DNA of 64,000 nt from Aliihoeflea sp052435735 (GCA_052435735.1 JBQVNB010000005.1:1-64000), one strand, 5' to 3'. Counted from the stretch's first letter, positions 21,848 to 31,813 are shown. Notes: a model not told the origin generated them from the sequence alone. Numbers and translations: made by a program.

Positions 21848-23005
21848 TTATTTTCTATGGCCGGTGTCGAGCCGGCGTTCCATGTAGATCGAATAGCGCG
21901 ACATCGCGAAGCAGAACGCCCAGAAGATCAGCCCGGCGAAGATCAGGCCCGATTTCGGCGTCTGCGGCGAGGCCCAGTTCGCATCCGAGAAGTTCTGGCG
22001 CACGATTGCCAGAAGGTCGAACATGCCGACGATGTAGACGAGGCTGGTGTCCTTGAAGAGCCCGATGAAGGTGTTCACGATGCCCGGGATCACCAGCTTC
22101 AGCGCCTGTGGAAGAACGATCAGCCCCATCGACTGCCAATAGCCGAGGCCGAGCGAGGACGCGCCCTCATACTGGCCCTTCGGAATGGCCTGCAATCCGC
22201 CGCGCACCACCTCTGCCATATAGGCGGAGGCGAAGATCGACAGGCCGACGACGGCGCGCAGGAAACGGTCGAAAGTCGTGCCGGCCGGCATGAAGAGCGG
22301 CAGCATGACGCTCGCCATGAACAGGACGCTGATCAATGGCACGCCGCGGATCGTCTCGATGAAGACGACGCAGATCATCTTGATCACCGGCAGCCTCGAT
22401 CGTCGACCAAGCGCCAGAAGGATGCCGAACGGAAGCGAGACCGAGATGGCGACGAAGGACAGGACCATCGTGACCAGCAGGCCGCCCCAGAGCGAGGTCT
22501 GGACGCGGTTCAGGCCGAAATTGCCGCCGACGAGCAGGAAATAGGCGACCACCGGGAAGACGCCGAAGAACACGATCGCGTTCAGCGCCTTGTAGGGGAT
22601 GCGCGGGATCAGGAGCGGCACCAGCAGCGCGATGAACATCACTGCCGTCAGGTCCACGCGCCAGCGTTCGAACACCGGATACCGGCCGTACATGAACTGC
22701 GAGAACTTGGCGTTGACGAAGGCCCAGCAGGCGCCGGACCAGCCATCTGGCTGGATGCCTCCCTGCGACTGCGTCGAGCAGACCGAGCGGTCCGGCCCGA
22801 CCCAGGCAGCATCGATGAAGGCCCACCGCACGATGTTGGGAAGCGCGTAGGCGACGATCAGGAGGCCGATCAGCGTCAGGAGCCCGTCGACGGGTGTCGC
22901 GAACAGGTTCTTGCGCAGCCAGCGGGTGACGCCCTTCTCGCGCTCGGGCGCATTCTGGGCGTTCACCATCTCCATGCGGACGTAGGAAAGGTCGTGTTCC
23001 TGCAT
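21848..23005 (-). CDS. aapM: General L-amino acid ABC transporter permease AapM
   Basis: A 385-residue membrane protein with about eight hydrophobic segments; the C-terminal half is the typical His/Glu-type permease domain with the EAA-like SSLGLGYWQSMGLIVLPQALKLVIPG loop. The cytoplasmic N-terminus precedes the first helix (TLIGLLIVAYALPNIV). It follows aapQ with a four-base gap and precedes aapP, which supports the operon. AapM is told from AapQ by the longer central periplasmic stretch (around SQSQGGIQPDGWSGACWAF). Confidence 0.9.
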   Translation of the reverse strand: MQEHDLSYVRMEMVNAQNAPEREKGVTRWLRKNLFATPVDGLLTLIGLLIVAYALPNIVRWAFIDAAWVGPDRSVCSTQSQGGIQPDGWSGACWAFVNAKFSQFMYGRYPVFERWRVDLTAVMFIALLVPLLIPRIPYKALNAIVFFGVFPVVAYFLLVGGNFGLNRVQTSLWGGLLVTMVLSFVAISVSLPFGILLALGRRSRLPVIKMICVVFIETIRGVPLISVLFMASVMLPLFMPAGTTFDRFLRAVVGLSIFASAYMAEVVRGGLQAIPKGQYEGASSLGLGYWQSMGLIVLPQALKLVIPGIVNTFIGLFKDTSLVYIVGMFDLLAIVRQNFSDANWASPQTPKSGLIFAGLIFWAFCFAMSRYSIYMERRLDTGHRK

Positions 23006-23009
23006 GGCC

Positions 23010-24200
23010 CTACCGCTCCACCAACGCCATCTTGGCGTTGTACCAGTTCATGAATGCCGAGGTGATCAGGCTGAGGCCGAGATAGACGACGATCCAGATC
23101 GCCACGACCTCGATGGCCTGACCCGTCTGGTTCATGGTCGTCTGGCCGATCGCCACCAGATCCGCATAGCCGACCGCGATCGCCAGCGACGAGTTCTTGG
23201 TTAGGTTCAGATACTGGCTCGTGAGCGGCGGAATGATGATCCGCATCGCCTGCGGCACCACGACGAGGCGCAACGTGCGGCGCGGCGAAAGCCCGAGCGA
23301 ATAGGCTGCCTCCGACTGTCCCTTGGCCACGCCGAGAACGCCCGCTCGCACGATCTCGGCGATGAACGAGGCCGTGTAGAGCGACAGAGCGAGATAGAGC
23401 GACAGGAATTCGGGAAGCACGACCTGGCCGCCGCGAATGTTGAAGCCTGCCATTTCCGGATATTCGAGCGTCGCGGGCATGCCCGCGACGATGAAGGCGA
23501 GGATCGGCAGTCCGAAGATCAGGCCGAGACCGACGCGGAAACCGGGGAACACCTGTCCGGTAGCCATCTGGCGACGGCGTCCCCAGCGGATGAAGAAGAA
23601 GGTCAGCACGACGCCCAGCGCGAGCGCGGCGGGGACGAGCCAGAAGCCGGGTTCGGTCAAAAGGCGCGGCAGATAAAGGCCGCGATTGTTGATCATGCCG
23701 CCGAGCGGAAGATCGACCGACTGGCGCGGTCCGGGCAGGACCGAAAGCACGCCGACATACCAGAAGAAGATGACAAGCAGCGGCGGAAGATTGCGGAAGA
23801 TCTCGACATAGACGGTGCAGATCCGCGCGATGAGCCAGTTGCCCGACAGGCGCCCGATGCCGACCATGAAGCCGACGATGGTCGCCGTGATGATGCCGGT
23901 GACGGCCACGAGGAGCGTGTTCAGCAGCCCGACGATGATCGCCCGCATGAAGGTCGAGTTCGACGAATAGGGAATCAGCGCCTGGCTCAGATCGAAGCCG
24001 CTGCGCCCGTTGAGGAAGGCGAAGCCCGACGAGATGTTCGCGCGCCGTAGATTTTCCGCCGTGTTGCCGATGATCCAGTAGATGAAGCCGATCAGCGCAA
24101 CTGCGACGACGACCTGAAAGACGATGCCGCGCGTCTTGGGGTCATTCACCCAGGACACCCGTGCGGGCTCTTCGCCGCGCACACTCATCTGCGAAGCCAT
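23010..24200 (-). CDS. aapQ: General L-amino acid ABC transporter permease AapQ
   Basis: A 396-residue permease with eight hydrophobic segments and the permease-domain loop YSLGLSPRRTLRLVVVPQAMRIIIPP. The N-terminus is cytoplasmic and ends in VSWVNDPKTRGIVFQVVV, the first helix. It is the second gene of the aapJQMP operon, 63 bases after aapJ. Together with AapM it forms the heterodimeric membrane channel. Confidence 0.9.
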   Translation of the reverse strand: MASQMSVRGEEPARVSWVNDPKTRGIVFQVVVAVALIGFIYWIIGNTAENLRRANISSGFAFLNGRSGFDLSQALIPYSSNSTFMRAIIVGLLNTLLVAVTGIITATIVGFMVGIGRLSGNWLIARICTVYVEIFRNLPPLLVIFFWYVGVLSVLPGPRQSVDLPLGGMINNRGLYLPRLLTEPGFWLVPAALALGVVLTFFFIRWGRRRQMATGQVFPGFRVGLGLIFGLPILAFIVAGMPATLEYPEMAGFNIRGGQVVLPEFLSLYLALSLYTASFIAEIVRAGVLGVAKGQSEAAYSLGLSPRRTLRLVVVPQAMRIIIPPLTSQYLNLTKNSSLAIAVGYADLVAIGQTTMNQTGQAIEVVAIWIVVYLGLSLITSAFMNWYNAKMALVER

Positions 24201-24263
24201 TTTTCCTCCGCGCCAAAGAGAACGGGAGGCGGAATCCGCCTCCCGAAACCAGTCCGAACCTGC

Positions 24264-25292
24264 TTAGCGCAGCGGCATTGCGTATTGCAGTCCGCCGTCG
24301 GTCCACAGCGCGTTCAGGCCGCGGGCGATGGCGAGCGGGCTGCCGGCGCCGATGTTGCGGTCAAACACTTCACCGTAATTGCCGACTTCGCGGACGATGT
24401 TCTGGACCCAGTCGTTTTCAAGACCGAGGCCCTGGCCGATCGTCGACTCGTCTTCGAGACCGAGCACGCGGCGGATTTCCGGGTTCTCGGAATTCAGCAT
24501 CTCCTCGAGGTTTTCCGAAGTGATGCCGAGTTCTTCGGCCTGGACCATCGCGTAGAGCGTCCACTTGACGATGTTGAACCACTGCTCGTCGCCCTGGCGC
24601 ACGGCAGGTCCGAGCGGCTCCTTGGAGATGATCTCTGGCAGAACGACGTGCTCGTCCGGGTTGGCGAGCGTCAGGCGAAGTGCGTAAAGGCCCGAGGCGT
24701 CGGTCGTGTAAGCGTCGCAACGGCCGGCCTCATAGGCCGCGTTGGTCTCTTCGAAGCCCTGGAAGACAACCGGGTTGTATTCCATGTTGTTGGCCGCGAA
24801 ATAGTCGGCGAGGTTGAGTTCGGTCGTCGTGCCGGACTGCACGCAGATCGCCGCGCCCGAAAGCTGAAGAGCCGAGTTGATGTCCGGCAGGGCGGTCTGA
24901 TTGATCATGAAGCCCTGGCCGTCATAGTAGTTCACGCCGGCGAAGGTCAGGCCGAGCGTGGTGTCGCGCGTCAGCGTCCAGGTCGTGTTGCGAGCGAGCA
25001 GGTCGATTTCGCCCGACTGCAGCGCGGTGAAGCGCTCGGTCGCGTTGGTCGGCGTGTACTGAACGCTTTCGGCGTCGCCGAAGACCGCTGCCGCAACGGC
25101 GCGGCACATGTCGACGTCGAAACCGGTCCAGTCGCCGGCGTCATCGGGGGCGGCGAATCCGGCCAGGCCGGTGTGAACGCCGCACTGGACGAAGCCCTTG
25201 GCCTTAACGTCGTCGAGGGTCGCAGCCGAAGCAGTCGATGCGCCGAGCGCCATCGCCGCACCACCGAGAATTCCCACCATAAATTTGTTCAT
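24264..25292 (-). CDS. aapJ: General L-amino acid-binding periplasmic protein AapJ
   Basis: A 342-residue binding protein with signal peptide MNKFMVGILGGAAMALGAST (cut near SAA-T) followed by the SBP_bac_3 domain: VQCGVHTGLAGFA, GFDVDMCRAVAAAVFGD, and the ligand-site segments around ERFTALQSGEIDLLARNTTWT and SGTTTELNLADYF. It captures L-amino acids broadly for AapQMP. The ATG at 25292 gives the signal peptide and has a GAGGG/AAGTGGG sequence upstream; the longer in-frame extension is arginine-rich and non-conserved. It is the first gene of the operon, so the promoter is in the divergent region shared with metC. Confidence 0.92.
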   Translation of the reverse strand: MNKFMVGILGGAAMALGASTASAATLDDVKAKGFVQCGVHTGLAGFAAPDDAGDWTGFDVDMCRAVAAAVFGDAESVQYTPTNATERFTALQSGEIDLLARNTTWTLTRDTTLGLTFAGVNYYDGQGFMINQTALPDINSALQLSGAAICVQSGTTTELNLADYFAANNMEYNPVVFQGFEETNAAYEAGRCDAYTTDASGLYALRLTLANPDEHVVLPEIISKEPLGPAVRQGDEQWFNIVKWTLYAMVQAEELGITSENLEEMLNSENPEIRRVLGLEDESTIGQGLGLENDWVQNIVREVGNYGEVFDRNIGAGSPLAIARGLNALWTDGGLQYAMPLR

Positions 25293-25628
25293 TGCCCACT
25301 TACCCTCTTGTTTTCGAAGCATGTTCCTAATGCTCCGTCTTGTTTTGTCTGGGAGCCGCGTGAGCGGCCTCATGCGCCACAGCGAACTGCGGCGACGCCG
25401 GCCCCCTGCCCTGTCTCCCATTCACGAAGGCCATCGAAGGCCATAAATTTTGCTGGGTCAAGCCTGAAAGCGCCAGTGGACCTATCGGCCCGTCATCATT
25501 CGGCCATCTTCCCCCACGTCGCCTCGGCCCCCTCCTTTGCCCAGCGGATGGGCAGGACCGCTGCGTTGCACCAATTCGTGCAGCCGCGTATTGATCTCGC
25601 CAAGATTTGAAACCAACGGTGGAAAAGC
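25293..25628. other. Divergent intergenic region aapJ/metC (336 bp)
   Basis: This stretch holds no convincing gene. The aapJ ribosome-binding site is at its left end and the metC one (GGTGGAAAAG) at its right end. A tandem 10-base direct repeat (CGAAGGCCAT twice) is at 25425-25444 and a short AT-rich segment follows at 25443-25452. A TTGACC sequence on the minus strand near 25462 may be part of the aapJ promoter. No SAM riboswitch was recognised before metC. Confidence 0.5.
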
Positions 25629-26795
25629 ATGAAGAACGATGTCGATCGCAAGGGTATCAACACCCGCCTGGCCCATGGCGGCAACAATCCGCGCGATTAT
25701 TTCGGCTTCGTCAATCCGCCCGTCGTTCACGGCTCCACCGTACTCTTCCCCGATGCCGCGACGATGGCCTCGCGCAACCAGAAATATACTTACGGCACCC
25801 GCGGAACGCCGACTTCCGATGCGCTTTGCAATGCGATCGACGATCTCGAGGGCTCCGCGGGCACGATCCTCGTCCCTTCGGGCCTCGCGGCGGTGACGAT
25901 TCCGCTCCTCGCCTTCCTGTCGGCCGGTGATCACGTGCTGATCGTCGATTCGATCTACAATCCGACCCGCCGCTTTGCCGATTCCATGCTGAAGCGGCTC
26001 GGCGTCGAGGTGGAATATTACGCGCCGCGCGTGGGCGCCGGGATCGCCAAGCTGATGAAGCCGAACACGAAGGTCGTCTTTACCGAAGCACCCGGCTCCA
26101 ACACGTTCGAAATGCAGGACATACCCGCGATCGCCGAGGCCGCCCATTCTGGCGGCGCGATCGTGATGATGGACAACACCTGGGCGACGCCGCTTTATTT
26201 CAAGCCGCTCGACCACGGCGTCGACATCTCGATTCATGCCGCGACGAAGTATCCCGCCGGGCATTCGGACGTACTGCTCGGCACCGTCTCGGCCAACGCG
26301 GATTGTTGGGAGCAGCTTTGGGACACCTATCTGACGATGGGCGTGTGTTCGGCGCCGGACGACGTCTACCAGGTGCTGCGCGGCCTGCGCACCATGGGCG
26401 TGCGGCTCGAACGCCACCAGCAAAGCGCGCTGGAGCTCGCCCGCTGGCTGGAGACGCGTGACGAGGTCGCGCAGGTGCTGCACCCCGCGCTCGAAAGCCA
26501 TCCCGACCACGCGCTCTGGAAGCGCGATTTCTCCGGCTCGTCCGGCATCTTCTCGATCGTGCTGAAGTCAGGCGGCGAGCGTGAGGCGCATGCCTTTCTC
26601 GACGCGTTGAAGATATTCGGTCTCGGCTATTCGTGGGGCGGCTATGAGAGCCTGGCGGTCCACGTCAACCTGTCGGACCGGACCGTTTCGAAGGTCGACT
26701 ATCCAGGCCCCGTCCTGCGCCTCCAGATCGGCCTCGAAGACGTCGCTGACATCAAGGCCGACATCGAGGCCGGGCTCGACGCCCTGCGCGCTTGA
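25629..26795 (+). CDS. metC: Cystathionine beta-lyase (MetC), PLP enzyme
   Basis: A 388-residue gamma-family PLP enzyme that converts cystathionine to homocysteine, pyruvate and ammonia in methionine synthesis. The Schiff-base lysine is Lys207 in SIHAATKYPAGHSD; YGTRGTPT (near 55-62) and the PSGLAAV loop are the phosphate and substrate segments. The alphaproteobacterial MetC character is seen from the N-terminus (INTRLAHGGNNPRDYFGFVNPPVVHGST). A single gene, with tRNA-Pro 77 bases downstream. Cysteine-S-conjugate lyase activity is a possible side activity. Confidence 0.9.
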   Translation: MKNDVDRKGINTRLAHGGNNPRDYFGFVNPPVVHGSTVLFPDAATMASRNQKYTYGTRGTPTSDALCNAIDDLEGSAGTILVPSGLAAVTIPLLAFLSAGDHVLIVDSIYNPTRRFADSMLKRLGVEVEYYAPRVGAGIAKLMKPNTKVVFTEAPGSNTFEMQDIPAIAEAAHSGGAIVMMDNTWATPLYFKPLDHGVDISIHAATKYPAGHSDVLLGTVSANADCWEQLWDTYLTMGVCSAPDDVYQVLRGLRTMGVRLERHQQSALELARWLETRDEVAQVLHPALESHPDHALWKRDFSGSSGIFSIVLKSGGEREAHAFLDALKIFGLGYSWGGYESLAVHVNLSDRTVSKVDYPGPVLRLQIGLEDVADIKADIEAGLDALRA

Positions 26796-26872
26796 GAATC
26801 CGGCCCGATTGCGTATTTCCCCTTGCGAATGGCCTGCCGACCAACTAGGCAGGCTGCGTCCGCAGTGACCGT

Positions 26873-26949
<77 letters not shown>

Positions 26950-26973
26950 TGCGGCCCGAACGGAGTATGATCG

Positions 26974-27279
26974 ATGTCCGCACGTATCTTCAGCCCCGCC
27001 AAGACGGCGATGCAGTCCGGCAAGGCCAAGACCGGGTTCTGGGTGCTTGAATTCGATCCCGAACAGCCGCGCAAGATCGACCCGCTGATGGGCTACACGT
27101 CGTCGGGCGACATGAAGAGCCAGATCCGCCTGACCTTCGAGACGAAGGAAGAGGCCGTCGCCTATGCGCAGCGCAACGGCATCGCCTTCCGCGTTCAGGA
27201 GCCGAAGGACGCGCGCCGCCGGCAGATTTCCTATGCCGAGAATTTTCGCTACGATCGCAAGATCCCCTGGACGCACTGA
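26974..27279 (+). CDS. ETC complex I accessory subunit (NDUFS4-like)
   Basis: A 101-residue protein of the ETC_C1_NDUFA4 family (PF04800-like), the bacterial relative of mitochondrial NDUFS4 (18 kDa subunit). The core shows TGFWVLEFDPEQPRKIDPLMGY, then DMKSQIRLTFETKEEAVAYA and the C-terminal YAENFRYDRKIPWTH. In alphaproteobacteria the protein joins complex I from outside the nuo operon. It sits between two tRNA genes; the CGGAGT ribosome-binding site is just upstream of the ATG. Confidence 0.9.
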   Translation: MSARIFSPAKTAMQSGKAKTGFWVLEFDPEQPRKIDPLMGYTSSGDMKSQIRLTFETKEEAVAYAQRNGIAFRVQEPKDARRRQISYAENFRYDRKIPWTH

Positions 27280-27297
27280 CAGCCCTGCCCCGGTTCA

Positions 27298-27374
27298 GGT
27301 CCCGTAGCTCAGTTGGATAGAGCACCGGCCTTCTAAGCCGATGGTCGCAGGTTCGAATCCTGCCGGGATCGCCA
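27298..27374 (+). tRNA. tRNA-Arg (anticodon TCT)
   Basis: A 77-base tRNA: acceptor stem GGTCCCG/CGGGATC (with one G-T pair), D arm, anticodon loop CTTCTAA (TCT), T arm GGTTCGAATCC, discriminator G and encoded CCA. The outermost pair of the anticodon stem is a C/A mismatch. The accessory operon begins 28 bases downstream. Confidence 0.95.
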
Positions 27375-27402
27375 ACATAATCAACGCCTCGTACGCCCGA
27401 CA

Positions 27403-28503
27403 TCAGATCCTGTCGTGCAGCGCGTCGTACAGATACTTGGCGATGGCCCGCGAGCCCGAGCTCGTCGTGTGCACCGAATCGTAGAAATCCCTGCCAACAT
27501 CGAAATCGATATTCTCGAAGAGATCGATACAGATTGCGTCCGCAGCCTTGCATTCGGCCATGATCGCTTCGGCAACGCGTTCTTCCACATGGTGAATGTC
27601 GACCCCGTTGACGACGTCTGCTAGCAACCGGAACTCGCTGCTTTCGTCGCCATAGGCAGGGATGCCGACGATGCGTCCGTCGATCCGGTCCCACCGGGCG
27701 CTGCGCTGGGTCACGAAAATGCTCGATGCCCCCATCTGGCGCGTCAGCCGATCGAGCTCGGCGATCCGCAGCCTAAGAGCTTCGATGTTGTCCTGGAGTT
27801 GAGGCACATCGAAGGTCGCGACCCGGCCACGGTCCACAGCCGTCGCAGGATCGACGATGTGTTCCCTCGAAACGCCGTGAGCATAAGGCGAGGCAGCCGC
27901 GTGCTGCTTGGCGATCAGGTAGAGCTGGTAGAGGACCGATTTCTCCCGGACGTAGAGCTGCCACTTCAACCGCGTCGTCTGAACCTCGACGACGTCATAT
28001 GTCTCGTGGGGCGCGAATTTGAGGACGTCGTTGATTCCGACATAGTAGAGAACGTAGCGCATCTTGAGGCCTTCGATCCTGTCGAACCAGGAGGCGAAGT
28101 TGTGGATGTGGCCTATGGTCGATTGACCGTCGATCCCGGCATTGACGATCGAGACGTCGCGGCCCTCCTTCTTGAACAGACTGGCCAGAACGGCCTGGTA
28201 GGTCGCATCGTCGTCGAGATATCGCTGATCCGTCGTGCTGCCGCCCACCGTCAGAATATCGATCTCGTCGACGCCGGATTTCAGGCCGCGAAAGCCATTG
28301 TCGTCGCGCGTATAGACGATCTGCGCCGGATCGTTGCCGAACGGATTTGCCTGCTCGAGGCGCAAATTGCGGGCTTTCGTGAACTGGTAGAGGGCATGCG
28401 TGTCGGAAAACCACGAGCCGAATACGAGTTCGACGACGCCCAGTCCCACCGCGACCAGGAACAGGTTGACGGTTGCCACCTTCACGAATGATGCGAGCTT
28501 CAT
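27403..28503 (-). CDS. SGNH/GDSL-hydrolase-like membrane-anchored protein
   Basis: A 366-residue protein with an N-terminal membrane anchor (about residues 6-30) and an outside SGNH-type domain. The nucleophile segment is VGGSTTD (Ser about residue 89), the block with the catalytic Asn is GINDVLKF, and the C-terminal DSVHTTS provides the Asp-x-x-His pair. Such proteins act as esterases or acyltransferases on envelope polysaccharides, but the substrate is unknown. It is the last gene of the minus-strand operon that starts near 32728. The start could also be 28518, five residues further upstream. Confidence 0.78.
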   Translation of the reverse strand: MKLASFVKVATVNLFLVAVGLGVVELVFGSWFSDTHALYQFTKARNLRLEQANPFGNDPAQIVYTRDDNGFRGLKSGVDEIDILTVGGSTTDQRYLDDDATYQAVLASLFKKEGRDVSIVNAGIDGQSTIGHIHNFASWFDRIEGLKMRYVLYYVGINDVLKFAPHETYDVVEVQTTRLKWQLYVREKSVLYQLYLIAKQHAAASPYAHGVSREHIVDPATAVDRGRVATFDVPQLQDNIEALRLRIAELDRLTRQMGASSIFVTQRSARWDRIDGRIVGIPAYGDESSEFRLLADVVNGVDIHHVEERVAEAIMAECKAADAICIDLFENIDFDVGRDFYDSVHTTSSGSRAIAKYLYDALHDRI

Positions 28504-28540
28504 GCTGGCTGTCTCCAAAGCGGGCGGGTCGTGAAACGGT

Positions 28541-29874
28541 TCATCGTCCGCTCCCGCAGCCCGGGGTCAAAGAGCTTGCTGCGAGGCACGAGCGAAGCGC
28601 TTGCGCGGCAACCGACTGGCCGATCTCGTTCATATGCGTGTCGCCCCAGAACCAGGGAATTTCGCCCTGCCCGGCGGAACGATCAGCGGCTCCGTCAAAT
28701 CCAGAAGCGGAATGCCCGTACGCACTGCCCATTTTGAGACGAAGTCACGGAACGGACCGAGTTCCCAGGCGGCGTCCTTTATCCCGCCATCGGGCGGAAA
28801 GTTGCAGAAAGGTGCAAGGACGCGCAGCTTGTCCGGCACGAATACGACCAGATAGCTTCCGCCGGCGAAACGTATGCTCGATGCGAAACGCTCGAGCGCA
28901 TCCGCGATCACCTCCTGCTCGGCCTCGAGGCCCTCGAAGGAGCGTCTTCCCCACAAGAAGGTGTAGGTGCTGCCGTCGATATCGCAGACGCGCAGACCCT
29001 CGGTGCCGCCGAGATCGTCGGTGGAGACGACCAGCAGGTCCCACATCTGGCGCAGCAGGCTGTCGTCGCCCGGTTGCGGCGGCTGCTGCGGGCCGCGCTC
29101 ACCATAAATCCGCGAGTCGACGAGGTCGTTTCCCTCGAATATGAACTGGGCAACGGTCCTGCCCCTGACGTCCACGTCTAGCAGATCGAAGAGTTCGTGC
29201 TCGCGTTGCGGCGAAATGGCGCTAAGCGCGACCTGCATCACGGGGCGCCCCGTCGCCGCCTCCAATTGTGCGCCGATCGTTCGGTCGAACGGGACAAGCG
29301 CGGCGACCAGAATCGAATCGCCCAGCAGGATGATGTCGACATCGTTCGCAGTCCGGTCCGGATGATTGCGGAAGCCGTACCGATCGGTGCGGAAATGGAA
29401 CGGTACGGGATCGGAGGGCAGTCCCCAGATCACGGCCGTATCCTGGAAGCTCGTCCCTTCGACATCGACGTTCGGCGAAAGATCGACGCTGAGGCCGCCC
29501 AGCTCGTCCGAGTTTGCCCGCATCAGGCTCGACCATGGGATCAGCCCGACCGCCCCGCCAAGCTCGAGCAGGCCGAAAAGCGCGATCGTGGTGCCCGTCG
29601 TGGCAAGGTAGGACAGCAGCCTATGACGGGACGTCGCAGCCATCAGAAGGCCGACGCCCACAAGAACCAGGACGATGACCGGCGCTACGTGCCGAAGGCG
29701 CCAGAGACCGAAAAGTCGGCGCGCCGCGTACGTCGTTTCGGTGAAGTCCGCCGAAGCTGCCAGCAGCGCGGCCGCCGCACAAAGGCACGCACCGCCACCC
29801 AGAAGAAGGGTCATGCGGTGCCTGCCCGCCCTGGGGCGGATTTGCGACGATGACTTTACATCCCCTCCCGGCAC
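28541..29874 (-). pseudogene. SGNH-hydrolase-like membrane protein, C-terminus frameshifted
   Basis: A membrane protein with several N-terminal helices, then an SGNH-like domain (LLGDSIL, FEGNDLVDSRIYG). The frame read from the start ends at 28630 with a short tail, but the frame shifted by one base continues with PWFWGDTHMNEIGQSVAAQ, the Asp-x-His end that SGNH/AlgJ-AlgX-like domains need. A single missing base around 28662-28676 in a G/C-rich run explains this. Either the gene is broken, the base is a sequencing or assembly error, or the frame changes on translation. The GTG start at 29874 has GAGGAC upstream. Joined, the product would be about 444 residues. Confidence 0.75.
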
Positions 29875-29884
29875 CGAACTGTCC

Positions 29885-31723
29885 TCAATCGAGTTCGAAA
29901 CGATCCTTGTAATCGACCTTCAGCGCCTCGTTCTGCGCCGGCTTGCGTAGGACGCAATTGCCGACGACGAGGGTCTCCATCTCGCAGCCCATGAAGCAGC
30001 GAAAGGCATCTTCGGGCGTCAGCACGATCGGCTCGCCCCGGACGTTGAAACTGGTGTTCACGACGACGGGACAGCCCGTGCGCGCCTTGAACGCCGAAAT
30101 CAGCGCGTGATAGCGCGGGTTCGTTTCGCGATGCACGGTCTGGACGCGGGCGGAATAGTCGACATGCGTCACCGCCGGGATGTCCGACCGCGGAACATTG
30201 AGCTTGTCGATCCCGAACAGCGCTTCCTCGGCCGCGCTCATCTTGCGCCGACGCTCACCCGCGACTTCGGCCACGAGCAGCATGTAGGGGCTGTCGGCGT
30301 CGAGATCGAAATAGTCGGACACGTCCTCGGCGAGGACCGAGGGCGCGAACGGGCGGAAGCTTTCGCGGTACTTGATCTTCAAATTGAGGTTGCGCTGCAT
30401 CTGCGGATTGCGCGGATCGCCGAGAATGGACCGTGCGCCGAGAGCGCGTGGGCCGAATTCCATCCGTCCCTGGAACCAGCCGACGGCGTGTCCGGCCTCC
30501 AGTGCGTCCACCGTCTGCTCCAGCGTGGCAGCGTCGTCGAAGGTCTCGAATTTCGCGCCCGCCTGCGTCAGGCGTTCCTCGATCTCGGATTGAGAATAGG
30601 CGGGGCCGAGAAATGAGCCGGACATCCCGTCGAGCGCTTCGGTCCTGTGGCGCGGACGGTTCATATGAGTGGAATGCGCCGCATAGGCCGCGCCGAGTGC
30701 GCCACCCGCATCGCCGGCCGCCGGCTGGACCCAGACCCGCTCGAACGCGCCGTCGCGCAGAATTTTGCCGTTGGCGACGCAGTTCAGCGCGACGCCGCCC
30801 GCCATGCACAGATTGGGAATGTCGTAGGTTCGGGCAAGGTCGCGCGTGATGCGCAACATGACCTCTTCCGTCACCGCTTGGACGGAGGCCGCCAGATCCA
30901 TTTCGCGCTGGGTGAGCGGCGATTCCGGCCGGCGCGGCGGGCCGCCCATGAGGTCGTCGAAGGCCCTGGAGGTCATGGTCAGGCCGGTCGCGTAGTTGAA
31001 GTACTTCTGGTCGAGCCAGAAGCTTCCATCGGCCTTGAGGTCGACGATATTTTCGAGGATCGTGTCGGCAAATCGCGGCGCACCGTAAGGTGCCAGACCC
31101 ATCACCTTGTATTCGCCCGAATTGACCTTGAAGCCCGCATAATAGGTGAATGCCGAGTAGAGCAGGCCCAGGCTGTGCGGCCACTGGATTTCGCGCACCG
31201 TTTCGAGTTGCGAACCTCGCCCGATCGCCACCGAAGTCGTTGCCCATTCGCCCACGCCGTCGAGAGTCAGGACGACCGCCTCCTCGAAGGGTGACGGGAA
31301 GAACGCCGAAGCCGCGTGGCTCTGGTGGTGTTCGGCGAAAAGGAGCTTTTCCTCGATGCCTTTTTCCGATGCGGAAAACGGCTTCAGGGCCTTCACCATC
31401 CCGACCTTCTGGAACAGCTTTTCCTTGAGCCAGATCGGCAACGCCATGCGGAACGAGGCATATCCCGCGGGCGCGTTGGCGAGATAGGTTTCCAGCAGCC
31501 GCTCGAATTTCAGGATCGGCTTCTCGAAGAAGACGACGTAGTCGATGTCGTCGAGCCCGACCTTCGCCTCGTCGAGGCAATAGCGAATGGCATTCTCGGG
31601 AAATCCCGGATCGTGTTTCTTGCGGGTGAAACGCTCTTCCTGTGCGGCCGCAACCGGCCGACCGTCGACCAGCAACGCCGCGGCGCTGTCGTGATAGAAG
31701 GCGGAAATACCCAAGATGCGCAT
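29885..31723 (-). CDS. Carbamoyltransferase, NodU/TobZ family (SxtI-like)
   Basis: A 612-residue O-carbamoyltransferase. The N-terminal Kae1-like domain starts MRILGISAFYHDSAA and includes the metal-site cluster HHQSHAASAF; the C-terminal domain has EFGPRALGARSIL and the PVVVNTSFNVRGEP block. The family uses carbamoyl phosphate and ATP to place a carbamoyl group on a hydroxyl of a sugar or natural product (NodU, TobZ, SxtI). Located directly after two small membrane-protein genes related to SxtJ and SxtK, and before two SGNH proteins. No nod genes are nearby, so a nodulation role is not implied. The ATG at 31723 fits the family start. Confidence 0.9.
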   Translation of the reverse strand: MRILGISAFYHDSAAALLVDGRPVAAAQEERFTRKKHDPGFPENAIRYCLDEAKVGLDDIDYVVFFEKPILKFERLLETYLANAPAGYASFRMALPIWLKEKLFQKVGMVKALKPFSASEKGIEEKLLFAEHHQSHAASAFFPSPFEEAVVLTLDGVGEWATTSVAIGRGSQLETVREIQWPHSLGLLYSAFTYYAGFKVNSGEYKVMGLAPYGAPRFADTILENIVDLKADGSFWLDQKYFNYATGLTMTSRAFDDLMGGPPRRPESPLTQREMDLAASVQAVTEEVMLRITRDLARTYDIPNLCMAGGVALNCVANGKILRDGAFERVWVQPAAGDAGGALGAAYAAHSTHMNRPRHRTEALDGMSGSFLGPAYSQSEIEERLTQAGAKFETFDDAATLEQTVDALEAGHAVGWFQGRMEFGPRALGARSILGDPRNPQMQRNLNLKIKYRESFRPFAPSVLAEDVSDYFDLDADSPYMLLVAEVAGERRRKMSAAEEALFGIDKLNVPRSDIPAVTHVDYSARVQTVHRETNPRYHALISAFKARTGCPVVVNTSFNVRGEPIVLTPEDAFRCFMGCEMETLVVGNCVLRKPAQNEALKVDYKDRFELD

Positions 31724-31813
31724 ACGCACGTCCCCACGACCCCGACAACTCGCACCATCGAGGGTGCGAGATGACCAACCAGACCCCACCGCGTAACGCC
31801 GACCGCCGTCGTC

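Noticed and set aside
25425..25628. Possible SAM riboswitch before metC
   Set aside because: No recognisable SAM-I or SAM-II core; only a weak ribosome-binding site was found.
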